DNA of 64,000 nt from Chitinophagaceae bacterium (GTDB taxonomy: Bacteria; Bacteroidota; Bacteroidia; Chitinophagales; Chitinophagaceae), in contig CANFHA010000007.1 of assembly GCA_947446645.1 (NCBI GenBank), positions 1 to 64,000 of the forward strand. Reading direction: 5' to 3'. Both the position numbers and the translations under genes were made by a program. The notes beneath the pieces are model-generated. The model worked only from the letters and a program-made list of their open reading frames with translations. It made no database searches and was not told where the DNA came from. This document shows positions 1-8,056 of the stretch, in pieces. The first letter of the stretch is position 1. Every line of letters starts with the position of its first letter.

Positions 1-57
1 AAATAAATGTGTCGTTTTATGGCGTTTTAAGTCGTTTTCAGAGCCATATTTTTCCAT

Positions 58-93
58 AAAAAAACCCCGATTATCATTGATAATCAGGGTTTT
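58..93 (-). terminator. Rho-independent terminator of tRNA-Ser
   Basis: A near-perfect hairpin (AAAACCC-GATTATC paired with GATAATC-GGGTTTT, one mismatch, 3-nt loop) lies 26 bases downstream of the tRNA-Ser gene on the minus strand. It is followed by a run of T on that strand. Confidence 0.8.
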
Positions 94-118
94 AGCTTAT
101 TTCTTGTTAGAAATGATG

Positions 119-203
119 CGGAGAGAGAGGGATTCGAACCCCCGGACCTTTGACAGTCAACGGTTTTCAAGACCGCCGCGTTCGACCACTCTGCCATCTC
201 TCC
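119..203 (-). tRNA. tRNA-Ser (anticodon UGA)
   Basis: On the minus strand a 7-bp acceptor stem (GGAGAGA with TCTCTCC, discriminator G) encloses a normal D arm and an anticodon stem GGCGG/CCGCC whose loop CTTGAAA gives anticodon TGA. There is a long class II variable arm, as expected for serine, and a T arm with GGTTCGAATCC. The 3' CCA is not encoded. A short open frame across this locus is an artefact. Confidence 0.97.
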
Positions 204-365
204 GCGACAAAAATAGAAAAGCGAAAGCACATTGACAAAAGGTTTTTGCATATTGGCTATATATTTTTTACTCGTAAGTTTTAGCGCACATTTCAAAAGG
301 TTGCAAAAACGTTAATTGCCCCTTTTGTTTACATCCATATTTTCTGATACACCGTATATAACCAG

Positions 366-373
366 TAAATTTG
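366..373 (+). promoter_or_regulatory. -7 box (TAAATTTG) for msrA
   Basis: TAAATTTG fits the Bacteroidota -7 consensus TAnnTTTG and ends only 7 bases before the msrA ATG, so the mRNA would have almost no leader. No convincing -33 TTTG was found at the usual 19-21 base spacing, so the assignment is tentative. Confidence 0.45.
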
Positions 374-380
374 CACACTT

Positions 381-1055
381 ATGATCAAGCGTTTTTTCAA
401 TACATTATCCTCCTTGTTATTCCTTGCCCCACTTACAGCCGGTGCACAGCATGCTAATTACGAGCAATCAAAGACTTTCGCGCAGATGAACTCAGCGTCG
501 CACTCATCGGCTGAGCATACCAAAGAAACGGCAACCTTTGGAGCTGGATGTTATTGGTGCACGGAAGCTCAATTTCAGGTGCTTAAAGGAGTAGAGAAAG
601 TGGAATCCGGCTTTAGCGGGGGGCAGGTTAATAACCCAACCTATAAGCAGGTATGCACTGGTAATACAGGACACGCAGAAGTGTGCAATATTACCTACGA
701 TCCGTCTGTGATAACCTATGATGAGCTACTTGCTGCATTCTGGACTTGTCACGATCCAACCACGCTCAATCAACAGGGAAATGATGTTGGTACACAATAT
801 CGTTCCGTCATATTTTATCATAATCCTGCCCAGAAACAGAAAGCGGAAGCCTATAAGAAAAAGCTGAATGATGAGAAAGCCTGGGATAAGCCTGTGGTTA
901 CTGAGGTATCTGCTTTCACCAAATTCTACAAAGCTGAAGATTACCATCAGAATTATTATAACAGCAATGGAGATGCGCCTTACTGCCATTATGTAATAGG
1001 CCCAAAGGTGGAGAAATTCAAAAAGATCTTTAAGGATAAGTTGAAGAATAAATAA
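381..1055 (+). CDS. msrA: Peptide-methionine (S)-S-oxide reductase MsrA, exported form
   Basis: This 224-residue protein reduces methionine-S-sulfoxide in oxidised proteins. The catalytic motif GCYWC is at residues 56-60 (nucleophile Cys57, in the usual GCFWC position), followed by the substrate-pocket segment SGFSGG and the TGHAEVCNITYDP block. The C-terminal YCHYVIGPK (Cys202) is the expected resolving-cysteine region. The first ~22 residues form a signal peptide ending AGAQ, and about 30 linker residues follow before the core, so the enzyme should act in the periplasm or on the envelope. There is no MsrB domain or msrB neighbour, unlike many exported Msr systems. The gene stands alone, 178 bases from the tRNA, with a TAAATTTG -7 box just upstream of the start. 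Confidence 0.95.
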   Translation: MIKRFFNTLSSLLFLAPLTAGAQHANYEQSKTFAQMNSASHSSAEHTKETATFGAGCYWCTEAQFQVLKGVEKVESGFSGGQVNNPTYKQVCTGNTGHAEVCNITYDPSVITYDELLAAFWTCHDPTTLNQQGNDVGTQYRSVIFYHNPAQKQKAEAYKKKLNDEKAWDKPVVTEVSAFTKFYKAEDYHQNYYNSNGDAPYCHYVIGPKVEKFKKIFKDKLKNK

Positions 1056-1104
1056 TGGTGATTATTTTTTGAAAAAAATCTAAAAAAAGAAAAATACGGT
1101 TTTA

Positions 1105-1134
1105 TTGATTTTATGAAAATAAAATGTAGATTTG
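1105..1134 (+). promoter_or_regulatory. Bacteroidota-type promoter of the cold-shock gene
   Basis: TTG at 1105-1107, a 19-base spacer and TAGATTTG at 1127-1134 match the -33/-7 consensus (TTTG, N19, TAnnTTTG). This predicts a leader of about 25 bases before the ATG at 1165, much shorter than the long thermosensing leader of E. coli cspA. Confidence 0.7.
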
Positions 1135-1164
1135 CTTATTCATTAATTTTTTATTCAATTAACA

Positions 1165-1356
1165 ATGCAAGAAGGTACAGTAAAATTTTTCAATGAAACC
1201 AAAGGATTTGGTTTCATTACTCCATCAAATGGTGGCCAGGACATTTTTGTTCACGTATCAGGGTTGAAAGACCAGATTCGTGAGAACGATAAGGTGTCTT
1301 TCGAAGTTCAAAATGGTAAGAAAGGTCTAAATGCCGTAAACGTTAAAGTAATTTAA
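1165..1356 (+). CDS. Cold-shock domain protein (CspA family)
   Basis: A 63-residue single cold-shock domain, the usual length for the family (about 65-70) or slightly short. The OB-fold RNA-binding motifs are intact: RNP1 as KGFGFI (residues 13-18) and RNP2 as DIFVHVS. It begins with the typical EGTVKFFNETKGFGFI. Such proteins bind single-stranded RNA and DNA and melt mRNA structure at low temperature or during growth changes. It has its own promoter (1105-1134) and terminator (1385-1414), so it is monocistronic. The convergent neighbour is a fatty-acid desaturase, another common low-temperature function, but no shared regulation can be shown from sequence. Confidence 0.95.
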   Translation: MQEGTVKFFNETKGFGFITPSNGGQDIFVHVSGLKDQIRENDKVSFEVQNGKKGLNAVNVKVI

Positions 1357-1384
1357 TTTTTTCGACACCATTTAATATCATTGC

Positions 1385-1414
1385 AAGACGTGCCTCGCAC
1401 GTCTTTTTTGTTTT
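1385..1414 (+). terminator. Rho-independent terminator of the cold-shock gene
   Basis: An 8-bp perfect stem (AGACGTGC, loop CTC, GCACGTCT) is followed by TTTTTTGTTTT. It lies 29 bases after the stop codon. Confidence 0.9.
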
Positions 1415-1749
1415 GTTAAATGGCGAACATTATGTTGCCGGAAAGATCTGTTTGACATAGAAATTGAATGCCGGGTGCAATATTGATAAGTTAGGGGCTG
1501 GCATTAGGTGAATAAAATAGACCTAAGCGCATCTGAAATTCAAGGATCTGTCGCTAATGAAGAATTGGAAGCAGGTATTGATTTATGTATGCTGCAGCAC
1601 AGAATATAAATCAATCCTGACTCATATCGCACTTTGAAGTTAGCGTGATAAAACGCCCTGTATAATGCGCTGACAATAGATTACCTCCACTAATCAACCT
1701 GCCTTTAGCATTAAAATCGTATTCACAAACTTTAGCCCACAGAGCTAAC
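1415..1749. other. Gene-free stretch between csp and the desaturase
   Basis: No open frame with coding character was found. The only structure noticed is a nested inverted repeat at 1577-1615, described separately. The 3' end of the desaturase gene borders this stretch and no classical T-tract terminator for it was seen. Confidence 0.6.
1577..1615. repeat. Nested inverted repeat
   Basis: Perfect 10-base arms ATTGATTTAT (1577-1586) and ATAAATCAAT (1606-1615) enclose a 19-base centre that holds the perfect palindrome TGCTGCAGCA (1590-1599). There is no T-run on either strand, so it is not a standard terminator. It could be a protein-binding site or an RNA hairpin at the end of the desaturase transcript. 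Confidence 0.6.
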
Positions 1750-2871
1750 CTAAACTGTAGGGTGATTTTCCTCGTTTCCCAGTTTTTTCAACATCTTGCC
1801 GTGCGCTATAAGGGCGCTTCTGAAAGTAGGCATTACCTGGTACGGAAGGTCATACTCCGCTGCTACGCTAGCTACTATCTTAGCTATTTTAGGGTAATGC
1901 ACGTGGCATATGTGTGGGAACAAATGATGCTCGATCTGGAAATTGAGTCCGCCGATAAACCAGCAAACCAATTTATTGTCAGGCGCAAAGTCGGCTGTGT
2001 TCCTAACCTGGTGAATAGCCCAGTTGTTTTCCATTTTGCGCTCTTCATTTGGGGCTGAAAAGTCGGAAGTCTCCACCACGTGAGCTGGCTGAAAGATAGC
2101 AGCGAGCGAAAAACCTGCTACGATATGCATTGCTACAATTCCCGCTATAACATGGTACCAGGCAAACCCTGAAAACATAATTGGCAATACGATGATATAG
2201 GCAATATATAAGACCTTTAAAAGGGATAATTCTATAACAGCCCTGCGGAGTGTAAGTTTTTGTTTTTGCAGCAAACCATTCTTTCCGTATCGGAATATCA
2301 GCTTATAGTCCTTGGCCACGATCCAATATAAGTTCATTAAGCAATACAGGCCCCATGCATAAATGTGTTGATATTTATGATGTGGCTTTAGCGGGCGCTC
2401 AGGGGTCATGCGAAGACCCTTACCTGCATCAATATCTTCGTCAAGCCCTTCAATATTTGTATAAGTATGATGTAGGATGTTATGCTGTATTTTCCAGTTT
2501 GGTGCATATCCACCTAATAAATTCAGAACACCGCCCAGCAAATTATTTACAGCTTTGTTTTCTGTATATGCTCCATGGTTTGAGTCGTGCATTACCGATG
2601 TGCCGATGCCTACTATACCGAGACCCATAAGCAACCACAGTCCATAAAAAAGCCAAATACTTATAGAACTGAGTCCTGTAACGATAAATACATAAGGAAC
2701 GAAGTACATAGACAACATTGCTGCTGTCTTTATATACATCTTAGAGTTGGAATATGGGGAAATGTTGTTCGTAAGAAAATACTCATTTACCCTATGTTTT
2801 ACGACATCATAAAAACTGTCCGGTCCTTTGGGAGCAAACTTTACTATTTGTTTTTTGCCTAACTCTGCCAT
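1750..2871 (-). CDS. Membrane-bound fatty-acid desaturase (acyl-CoA/front-end type)
   Basis: A 373-residue integral membrane di-iron desaturase. The three histidine boxes are HDSNH (95-99), HNILHH (130-135) and QIEHH (312-316). Glutamine in place of the first histidine of box three is characteristic of front-end (delta-5/delta-6-like, linoleoyl-CoA desaturase-like) enzymes. No cytochrome b5 domain is fused, unlike the eukaryotic members, so an external ferredoxin or similar electron donor is expected. Hydrophobic segments flank residues 48-92 and ~210-260. It introduces a double bond into membrane acyl chains, which adjusts fluidity. A CAAATATA element on the plus strand (2877-2884, TATATTTG on the coding strand) is a likely -7 box a few bases upstream of the start. 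The regiospecificity cannot be read from sequence. Confidence 0.9.
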   Translation of the reverse strand: MAELGKKQIVKFAPKGPDSFYDVVKHRVNEYFLTNNISPYSNSKMYIKTAAMLSMYFVPYVFIVTGLSSISIWLFYGLWLLMGLGIVGIGTSVMHDSNHGAYTENKAVNNLLGGVLNLLGGYAPNWKIQHNILHHTYTNIEGLDEDIDAGKGLRMTPERPLKPHHKYQHIYAWGLYCLMNLYWIVAKDYKLIFRYGKNGLLQKQKLTLRRAVIELSLLKVLYIAYIIVLPIMFSGFAWYHVIAGIVAMHIVAGFSLAAIFQPAHVVETSDFSAPNEERKMENNWAIHQVRNTADFAPDNKLVCWFIGGLNFQIEHHLFPHICHVHYPKIAKIVASVAAEYDLPYQVMPTFRSALIAHGKMLKKLGNEENHPTV

Positions 2872-2978
2872 ATCAGCAAATATAACACTTATCGCGGTAA
2901 TGATAAGTTAAATCACCACTTTTTGTTATTAAAAAACAACATTTTATATATTATTTTAATAAAAATAGAGTTATCGAA

Positions 2979-3008
2979 TTGTTATTTACATTTCATTAAC
3001 TATCTTTG
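2979..3008 (+). promoter_or_regulatory. Bacteroidota-type promoter of the 3025 lipoprotein gene
   Basis: TTG at 2979-2981, a 19-base spacer and TATCTTTG at 3001-3008. The start codon at 3025 follows after a leader of about 10 bases. Confidence 0.65.
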
Positions 3009-3024
3009 ATAGAAATTTATAGAA

Positions 3025-3594
3025 ATGAAACAGTTTAATTTTCTCCCAAAGATATTTACAGCGGCAACAGTAATATCACTGCTCAGTGTTCAATCATGCA
3101 CTAAGATTGCCAGTCAGCTTCAGTATAACCTCGATATGCATTCCGGCTCTGTAACTGTAGTGATACCGCCTGCATCTAATACATCTTCAGAAACAACAAT
3201 AGGCGCAGGCGCAAATAATATCAATGTGGATTCATTTGTAAAAGCCCATACAGCGGGTTTGCTTGGTGCTGCAAATATTCTGAGCGTAAAACTCACCTCT
3301 TGCACTATGACACTTGAGAATGGAAACACCAACAACAGTTTCGCAAATTTACAGTCATGCAGTGCGTCATTTGCATCCAATACTGAGGTTAGCCCATACA
3401 AAACAAGCTTGGTAAGCAATCCGGATGTATTCTCTACATCAATATCGCTGCCTGTTGACACCGCAGCTGAATTAAAAAACTACTTGCTTGGCAATCAATA
3501 TAACTACACGTTAGGCGGCAAACTGCGCCGGGCTACTACCGATACTTTGAAATGCACCATCAATTTCCATTATCGCCTGAGAGTGCAGGGGTAA
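3025..3594 (+). CDS. Putative lipoprotein, family shared with the 20129 gene
   Basis: A 189-residue protein I do not recognise by name. It has a hydrophobic signal and a lipobox-like end SVQSC (Cys25), so it is probably a lipid-anchored envelope protein. The mature part starts with a short amphipathic stretch and a Thr/Ser/Asn-rich segment. A beta-rich core follows that resembles the second half of the 185-residue lipoprotein at 20129-20686: both have an 'N-LSVKLTSCTMTLE / N-LVSARINNIDLQI' strand, a stretch describing offsets, and a final strand with alternating basic and aromatic residues. This similarity was seen by eye only. Two internal cysteines (near 99 and 117) could form a disulfide. 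The gene has its own promoter and terminator. Confidence 0.75.
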   Translation: MKQFNFLPKIFTAATVISLLSVQSCTKIASQLQYNLDMHSGSVTVVIPPASNTSSETTIGAGANNINVDSFVKAHTAGLLGAANILSVKLTSCTMTLENGNTNNSFANLQSCSASFASNTEVSPYKTSLVSNPDVFSTSISLPVDTAAELKNYLLGNQYNYTLGGKLRRATTDTLKCTINFHYRLRVQG

Positions 3595-3610
3595 TTGAAT
3601 CAAAAAATGT

Positions 3611-3644
3611 AAGCCGCCTCAAAATTAACGAGGCAGCTTTTTTT
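3611..3644 (+). terminator. Rho-independent terminator after the 3025 lipoprotein gene
   Basis: The hairpin AAGC-GCCTC paired with GAGGC-GCTT (one mismatch, 9-nt loop) is followed by seven T residues, 17 bases after the stop codon. Confidence 0.8.
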
Positions 3645-3716
3645 ATGACTGAATGCTTAGATTTTAGAACGTTGCGACAATGAAAGTATTTCGTTATCAC
3701 ATTTAGGCTTTAAGTA

Positions 3717-5300
3717 TTAATTCTGATTGTAAATTTCTGCCCAGGATCTGCTCTCTGCAGCGCTGAATACAAGCTTAAAGGCAGGATTGTCCTTTACCTT
3801 TTGATAATTAGATGTATCACAGATATTATCAAATATCGCATAGCAGGTTGTGGGGCCTATAATTCCATGGGTAATTTGGCTGAACGGTTTATTTGTACTC
3901 AAATAACTTTCCTTAGGGTCTTTAAAATGCCATATGGCCCAGTAGCAGCCAATGATTATTTCATCGTCATATGCATTTGCCTGCTCCAGAAATGAAATTT
4001 CCTTTTGCTGTACATGCATGGCGTGAAATGATTCAAGATCGGAATCTGAATTTCCCTCATCTGCATAAAATCCATACGCACCCATAATCAACACTGCGGC
4101 TATGGCAATGAGATAGAATTGATTTCCACTTGCATTGATAAATGTATTTAAGCACAGAGCCATAAATATGAATACGAAAACCATGTCCACCAAGAGATAT
4201 CTGTATTCTACCAGGCTTAACGACAAATAGCCGAGATACGCCACAAAACAACAGCCCATGATGATAACAAACCTCTGTGCCGGAAGGCTGTATGTATCGC
4301 TAAGTTTAAACAGGCAAAATAGAGCTATGATCAGCGAGAGTATTACAAATACTGCCTTTATAATATCTGCTATACCACCTGTAATTTCCGTGCAGGTCAG
4401 TACGTATATAGCGGTTGCAGGAATGAATAAAAAAAGGTAACGAACATCCCTAAGCTTAATAGCAGGAATGGTGGAGAGTAAAATGAAACAAAAAATGAAC
4501 AAATAATTGTTGACATCTGCCCTGAAAATGCAATCCAGGCCGTGCTTGAATAGTGGATAAAATGTGCTCCACTCCAGGTGAACAAGACTGCTATGCTCGG
4601 GAGACAGGTACCACCCTAGCCTGGCCTTCTGTACCAGGAAAAATGTGCCGATAAGTAAAGCCGGAATTAACAATGCTGTAATTCGCATCACACGGCGACC
4701 AACACTTTGGCGGGCACGAAAGGACATGAGCATTGCATCTACTCCCAGTACTAATCCGAATATCAATCCACTTTCTTTTATAAAGAACAGCAATGTCAAC
4801 ATAACTAACGTGAGCAGAAAACGGTCATTTACATAATAATACAGACTTAAAAGGGTGAAAAGGGCAACAGCTACCTCCGGTAAAATAAATGCCGACTGCA
4901 CAAAAAATAAAACGTTAGTCGCTAATAACAGCAGTGCTGCAAGGCCTGTCCGGTGCCCAAATAATTTGCGGGAGCATTCATAGACACTAGTCAGTAACGC
5001 CAGCGAAACCAATAGCGCAAAGGAATGCACAGCAAAATTAGACGCACCGAAACACCTGATCCATAGCGAACAAAGGAAATGAAATAGCAGCGGATGGCCA
5101 CGTGCGCAGTCATCCGGAATACAACCTGGCATCAGGCTGGGGCCATTAGCCACCATGGTTTTTACTGCCCTTATATATACCCATGCTTCGTCGCAATAAT
5201 ATGGGTAAAACAAGTGTGGTATTTTGAAGCAAACAAATACCAACAGAATAATCAGTACTGCCCACTTTGTCTCGAAAAATGACGAGAACTGTTTTAACAT
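3717..5300 (-). CDS. GT-C fold glycosyltransferase, ArnT/PMT (GT39/GT83-like) type
   Basis: A 527-residue polytopic membrane protein with roughly a dozen hydrophobic segments. The first one is followed by the loop YYCDEAWVY, whose Asp37-Glu38 pair sits where GT-C enzymes carry their catalytic acidic residue. The next part (RGHPLLFHFL, then LLLATNVLFFVQSAFILPEVAVALF in shorter pieces) resembles the PMT_2/DUF2029-like family. Such enzymes use polyprenyl-phosphate sugars and transfer a sugar to lipid, glycan or protein on the periplasmic side. The ~90-residue soluble C-terminal part is unlike ArnT's larger domain. Donor and acceptor are unknown. The next gene upstream in the same direction (5438-6154) is 137 bases away and functionally unrelated, so an operon is possible but not shown. 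Confidence 0.8.
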   Translation of the reverse strand: MLKQFSSFFETKWAVLIILLVFVCFKIPHLFYPYYCDEAWVYIRAVKTMVANGPSLMPGCIPDDCARGHPLLFHFLCSLWIRCFGASNFAVHSFALLVSLALLTSVYECSRKLFGHRTGLAALLLLATNVLFFVQSAFILPEVAVALFTLLSLYYYVNDRFLLTLVMLTLLFFIKESGLIFGLVLGVDAMLMSFRARQSVGRRVMRITALLIPALLIGTFFLVQKARLGWYLSPEHSSLVHLEWSTFYPLFKHGLDCIFRADVNNYLFIFCFILLSTIPAIKLRDVRYLFLFIPATAIYVLTCTEITGGIADIIKAVFVILSLIIALFCLFKLSDTYSLPAQRFVIIMGCCFVAYLGYLSLSLVEYRYLLVDMVFVFIFMALCLNTFINASGNQFYLIAIAAVLIMGAYGFYADEGNSDSDLESFHAMHVQQKEISFLEQANAYDDEIIIGCYWAIWHFKDPKESYLSTNKPFSQITHGIIGPTTCYAIFDNICDTSNYQKVKDNPAFKLVFSAAESRSWAEIYNQN

Positions 5301-5437
5301 GTCTAAATATAGAATAACTGCTGGGAATAAACCTAAAACCTCCTAAAAGTATAAAATTGAATGACTCTGGTGTTCGCGATTGAAATAATTCTTGTTTCAA
5401 TTCCTGATAGAGCCAGCAATACAACAGCAATTTGGTA

Positions 5438-6154
5438 CTATGATTTCAGCAGCTTTTCGAATTGTGGATAGTTGATCCATAGTCCCACTTCTGGTACATA
5501 TACCTCAGTTGCATTCTTATCAAGAAAAAGCTTGTAATCAAAAACAGGGTGGTCGACCGAATAGTAACCCGGATAGTAAAGGTTAATATTATTGTTGAGG
5601 CAATAGAGGTATTTCTGTATGATCAGGAATTTTCCCGGGCTGAACTTCTTGTATTCCGGGTCGAAAAAATTTACAATTCCTTCAATTGCATTTATTCCAA
5701 GGTCAAAAATACCACACCCTATCAGCTTGTCTCCATCGCGTACCTCGATAATATGCGTGTCGAATATACGGTTGTCTACATCCTGCAATTTATCAGCCAG
5801 CGATTCGCTGACATAGAATTTCAGGCTTCTTGCATACCTCGCGTGGAGCAGATCAATCTCTTCGCTGTACGCAAACGGTTTGCAAATGACGGAGAAATCT
5901 TTATTCGATGAAATTATAGCTGAAGATTTGTTGGTTAATTTTAATGTGTTTACTCTGTATCGTAACCAGAAAACACGGTAGTTTTTGTCATCGCCGAATG
6001 GCGATATAAAATGAGTGGTAAAGACGGTACTACCCTGCCGGTACCAGCCATGTGAAAGCAAATTATCCAGCACAATCCCTTTAAACTCATCTTTAACTTC
6101 CTTTTGCTCGCTAAACACCTTTGGTAACTTTACTGCTAATGTAGTAAAGACCAT
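5438..6154 (-). CDS. Arginyl-/leucyl-tRNA-protein transferase-like (ATE/Bpt) protein
   Basis: A 238-residue protein with the outline of the ATE/Bpt aminoacyl-tRNA-protein transferase superfamily. It has an N-terminal GWYRQGSTVF block (compare G-R-G/S-Y in Bpt), a central RYARSLKFYVSESLAD segment, and the GNAT-like C-terminal core. There KLIGCGIFDLG and FFDPEYKKFSPGKFLIIQK correspond to 'a...D.....aS.vy.FydP......lG...il'. The motif LYYPGYY matches the conserved 'lYlGYyi'. The N-terminal cysteine cluster of ATE enzymes is missing. If active it would add an amino acid to N-terminal residues and mark proteins for ClpAP-type degradation. The strong drift in the N-terminal half leaves real doubt about function. 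Confidence 0.65.
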   Translation of the reverse strand: MVFTTLAVKLPKVFSEQKEVKDEFKGIVLDNLLSHGWYRQGSTVFTTHFISPFGDDKNYRVFWLRYRVNTLKLTNKSSAIISSNKDFSVICKPFAYSEEIDLLHARYARSLKFYVSESLADKLQDVDNRIFDTHIIEVRDGDKLIGCGIFDLGINAIEGIVNFFDPEYKKFSPGKFLIIQKYLYCLNNNINLYYPGYYSVDHPVFDYKLFLDKNATEVYVPEVGLWINYPQFEKLLKS

Positions 6155-6375
6155 GAGAAACTAAAAACAAAGGTAGTGCCAGCGCAGAGCGATGCAGAGC
6201 CAGTGCTTACTCCCAATACATATATGTCTGTGCTTTCTGCAATTCTTTTATGTGCATCCAGCGTCACCGAAAAAACATGATGGTTGCGGTAGTTAACATT
6301 GTTTTCAGGTTAGCTAACAGTAAGCACAAACCTCCAAATGCGCCAATTCTGGTCACCTTCTACGGGAAGGTTTTA

Positions 6376-6408
6376 ATAAAAAAAGGGATTGGCGAATGGC
6401 CAATCCCC
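6376..6408 (-). terminator. Rho-independent terminator of the FMN reductase gene
   Basis: The 8-bp stem GGGATTGG/CCAATCCC (6385-6392 with 6400-6407) is followed on the minus strand by TTTTTTTATT. It sits 24 bases beyond the reductase stop codon. Confidence 0.85.
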
Positions 6409-6431
6409 GAAAAATATTTACATCTCACTAG

Positions 6432-7001
6432 TTATTTATTCTCCTTAACCACTTTGAGCCCTTTTGTCCACCGCACCAGTTCCCGTAGCATAGTTTCCGC
6501 CGCCTTATGAGACGTTTCATTAGGCACAAACTCTTCTTTATCGTTAATGAATTGTGCGAACATGGGAAAATTAACACCCTGCGATAAAGGTACTACGCTC
6601 ATAGTAGCCAGATCCGATTTAAGACTGTTGGCAGCTCGTGTGCCTGCAGATACACCGCCATAGCTTACAATGCCGGCGGCTTTGTACCCCCATTCACTAG
6701 CTAGATATTCAATTGCATTGCGCAAAGGCGCCGGGTAGTTGTAGTCATATTCGGCTGTAACAAAAATAAAAGCATCCGCTTCTTCTATTTTCGCACTCCA
6801 TTGTTTGGTATGTTCATGCTCATACTTTTTCATTATCGGATGGTGAGCTTCATTCATCATTGGCAGATTAACCTCTCCGAGGTCAACTACTTCCACATTG
6901 AAATTTCCATTTTGCGTTGCCTTTGCTGCTATCCAGGCCGCTACCATTGGTCCTTTTCTTCCTGGCCTAACTGTTGACGATATTATTTTCAGGTTATACA
7001 T
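6432..7001 (-). CDS. NADPH-dependent FMN reductase family protein
   Basis: A 189-residue flavodoxin-fold protein. The FMN phosphate loop is STVRPGRKGPMVAAW near residues 9-23. The family signature AEYDYNYPAPLRNAIEYL lies in the middle and the SYGGVSAGTRA block follows, the usual isoalloxazine contact in the YieF/ChrR/SsuE-like group. It probably reduces FMN, quinones or other electrophiles with NAD(P)H in the cytoplasm. CAAAAGTA at 7019-7026 (TACTTTTG on the coding strand) is a likely -7 box. It is a single-gene unit between a terminator and a divergent gene. Confidence 0.9.
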   Translation of the reverse strand: MYNLKIISSTVRPGRKGPMVAAWIAAKATQNGNFNVEVVDLGEVNLPMMNEAHHPIMKKYEHEHTKQWSAKIEEADAFIFVTAEYDYNYPAPLRNAIEYLASEWGYKAAGIVSYGGVSAGTRAANSLKSDLATMSVVPLSQGVNFPMFAQFINDKEEFVPNETSHKAAETMLRELVRWTKGLKVVKENK

Positions 7002-7348
7002 TGATCATTGAATTTGTACAAAAGTAGAGGTAATTATCATAGCAGAGTGCCAGAATCCCCGCATACTACCCCTTTTGATTTGATGCTAAATCTGTGTTTG
7101 ACCAGAAAATAAGATATTGGGTACCAATAAACGAAATACTTGGCAAGAAAGGTAATGATGTGTGTAGACTGAGGAAATCTCATCTTATTACAGATTACTG
7201 ATTTCACTTTAAAATTATTGTTTTAGATGTACATACATATGAATCACAAATCGCAATGAGCGCAGGAAAATAATATGTGTTCATCTAATCTTTTGAAACT
7301 ACCCCGGCACAGTTTTTACATAGCTGTTGTATCCACGACAAAAAATTA
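7002..7348. other. Divergent intergenic region
   Basis: This separates the FMN reductase (minus) from the four-helix protein (plus). The coding-strand -7 box TACTTTTG of the reductase is at 7019-7026. No clear promoter for the plus-strand gene, no open frame and no repeat were recognised in the rest. Confidence 0.6.
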
Positions 7349-7852
7349 ATGATGACACATTCTTTTATGAAAACCGAAAAAGCAACTATCATTCTTAATG
7401 ATCTAATTAAAATAAATAATGAGCGGGTTATTTGTTATCAGCTAGCGATAGAGCGGGCTGTAAATTTAGATTCAGATCTTACCCGATTATTTAAAATAGT
7501 CATCGCGGAAAGCCTTGATTTTAAACAGCAACTTGTTAATAAAATCAACGAACATGAAGGAGGTCCGAAAACCGGGGTTGGTTTATCGGGTCTTATTTAT
7601 CGTGCATGGCATGACCTTAAAGTTATTCTGACAGGTAATACGAGAAATTCAATAGTTAATTTCTGTAAATATAATGAAGAGGTTGCCCTCCATGCGTATC
7701 GTGCTGCTCTGAATCTATCTAACGCAATGACATCAGATATATCGGAACTTATCGAGCGTCAACAGGAATTATTGCTTCGTAGTTTCCAATCGATAAAGCA
7801 ATTGCAGGAAGCACGTCCTTACTCGGCACATTCGTTAGCCTATTTTAACTAA
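7349..7852 (+). CDS. PA2169-type four-helix-bundle protein (DUF2383)
   Basis: A 167-residue, almost wholly helical protein. The spacing and character of its helices (ILNDLIKINNERVICYQLA, then ESLDFKQQLVNKINEHEG, then the EEVALHAYRAAL segment) match the PA2169/DUF2383 family of ferritin-like four-helix bundles. These usually occur beside stress-related genes, and their biochemical role is not established. Glutamates and histidines typical of a metal site are only partly present. Met2 and Met7 are alternative starts; no Shine-Dalgarno sequence decides between them. The gene lies 204 bases ahead of the glucan synthase gene on the same strand, with a weak hairpin between. Confidence 0.75.
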   Translation: MMTHSFMKTEKATIILNDLIKINNERVICYQLAIERAVNLDSDLTRLFKIVIAESLDFKQQLVNKINEHEGGPKTGVGLSGLIYRAWHDLKVILTGNTRNSIVNFCKYNEEVALHAYRAALNLSNAMTSDISELIERQQELLLRSFQSIKQLQEARPYSAHSLAYFN

Positions 7853-7875
7853 AAAGCAAATTATTTCAATTGTAG

Positions 7876-7899
7876 AAAGTGGTCACTGGCCACTTTTCG
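7876..7899. terminator. Possible weak terminator hairpin
   Basis: AAAGTGG (7876-7882) pairs with CCACTTT (7890-7896) across a 7-base loop and is followed by only four T residues, so it may be a weak terminator or merely attenuate read-through into the glucan synthase gene. Confidence 0.4.
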
Positions 7900-8056
7900 C
7901 GTTGGTTAGCAGCGCCGGACAAGAGAAAGGAAAGGTAAAGGTATGAGCTGGAATGATTTTTATATCGTCTCTAATTCCTTATAAATAAGCAGCTTGTAGT
8001 TTACCAGCCAGGACTGCTACCTAATAAAATATTTACTAACTATTAAATAGATATTA

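Noticed and set aside
119-203. tRNA-Ser as an integration (att) site for a mobile element
   Set aside because: No duplicated tRNA 3' end, integrase or phage gene was found in the first part of the window.
84-296. 70-residue minus-strand frame across tRNA-Ser
   Set aside because: It overlaps the tRNA gene and its terminator and has no coding features.
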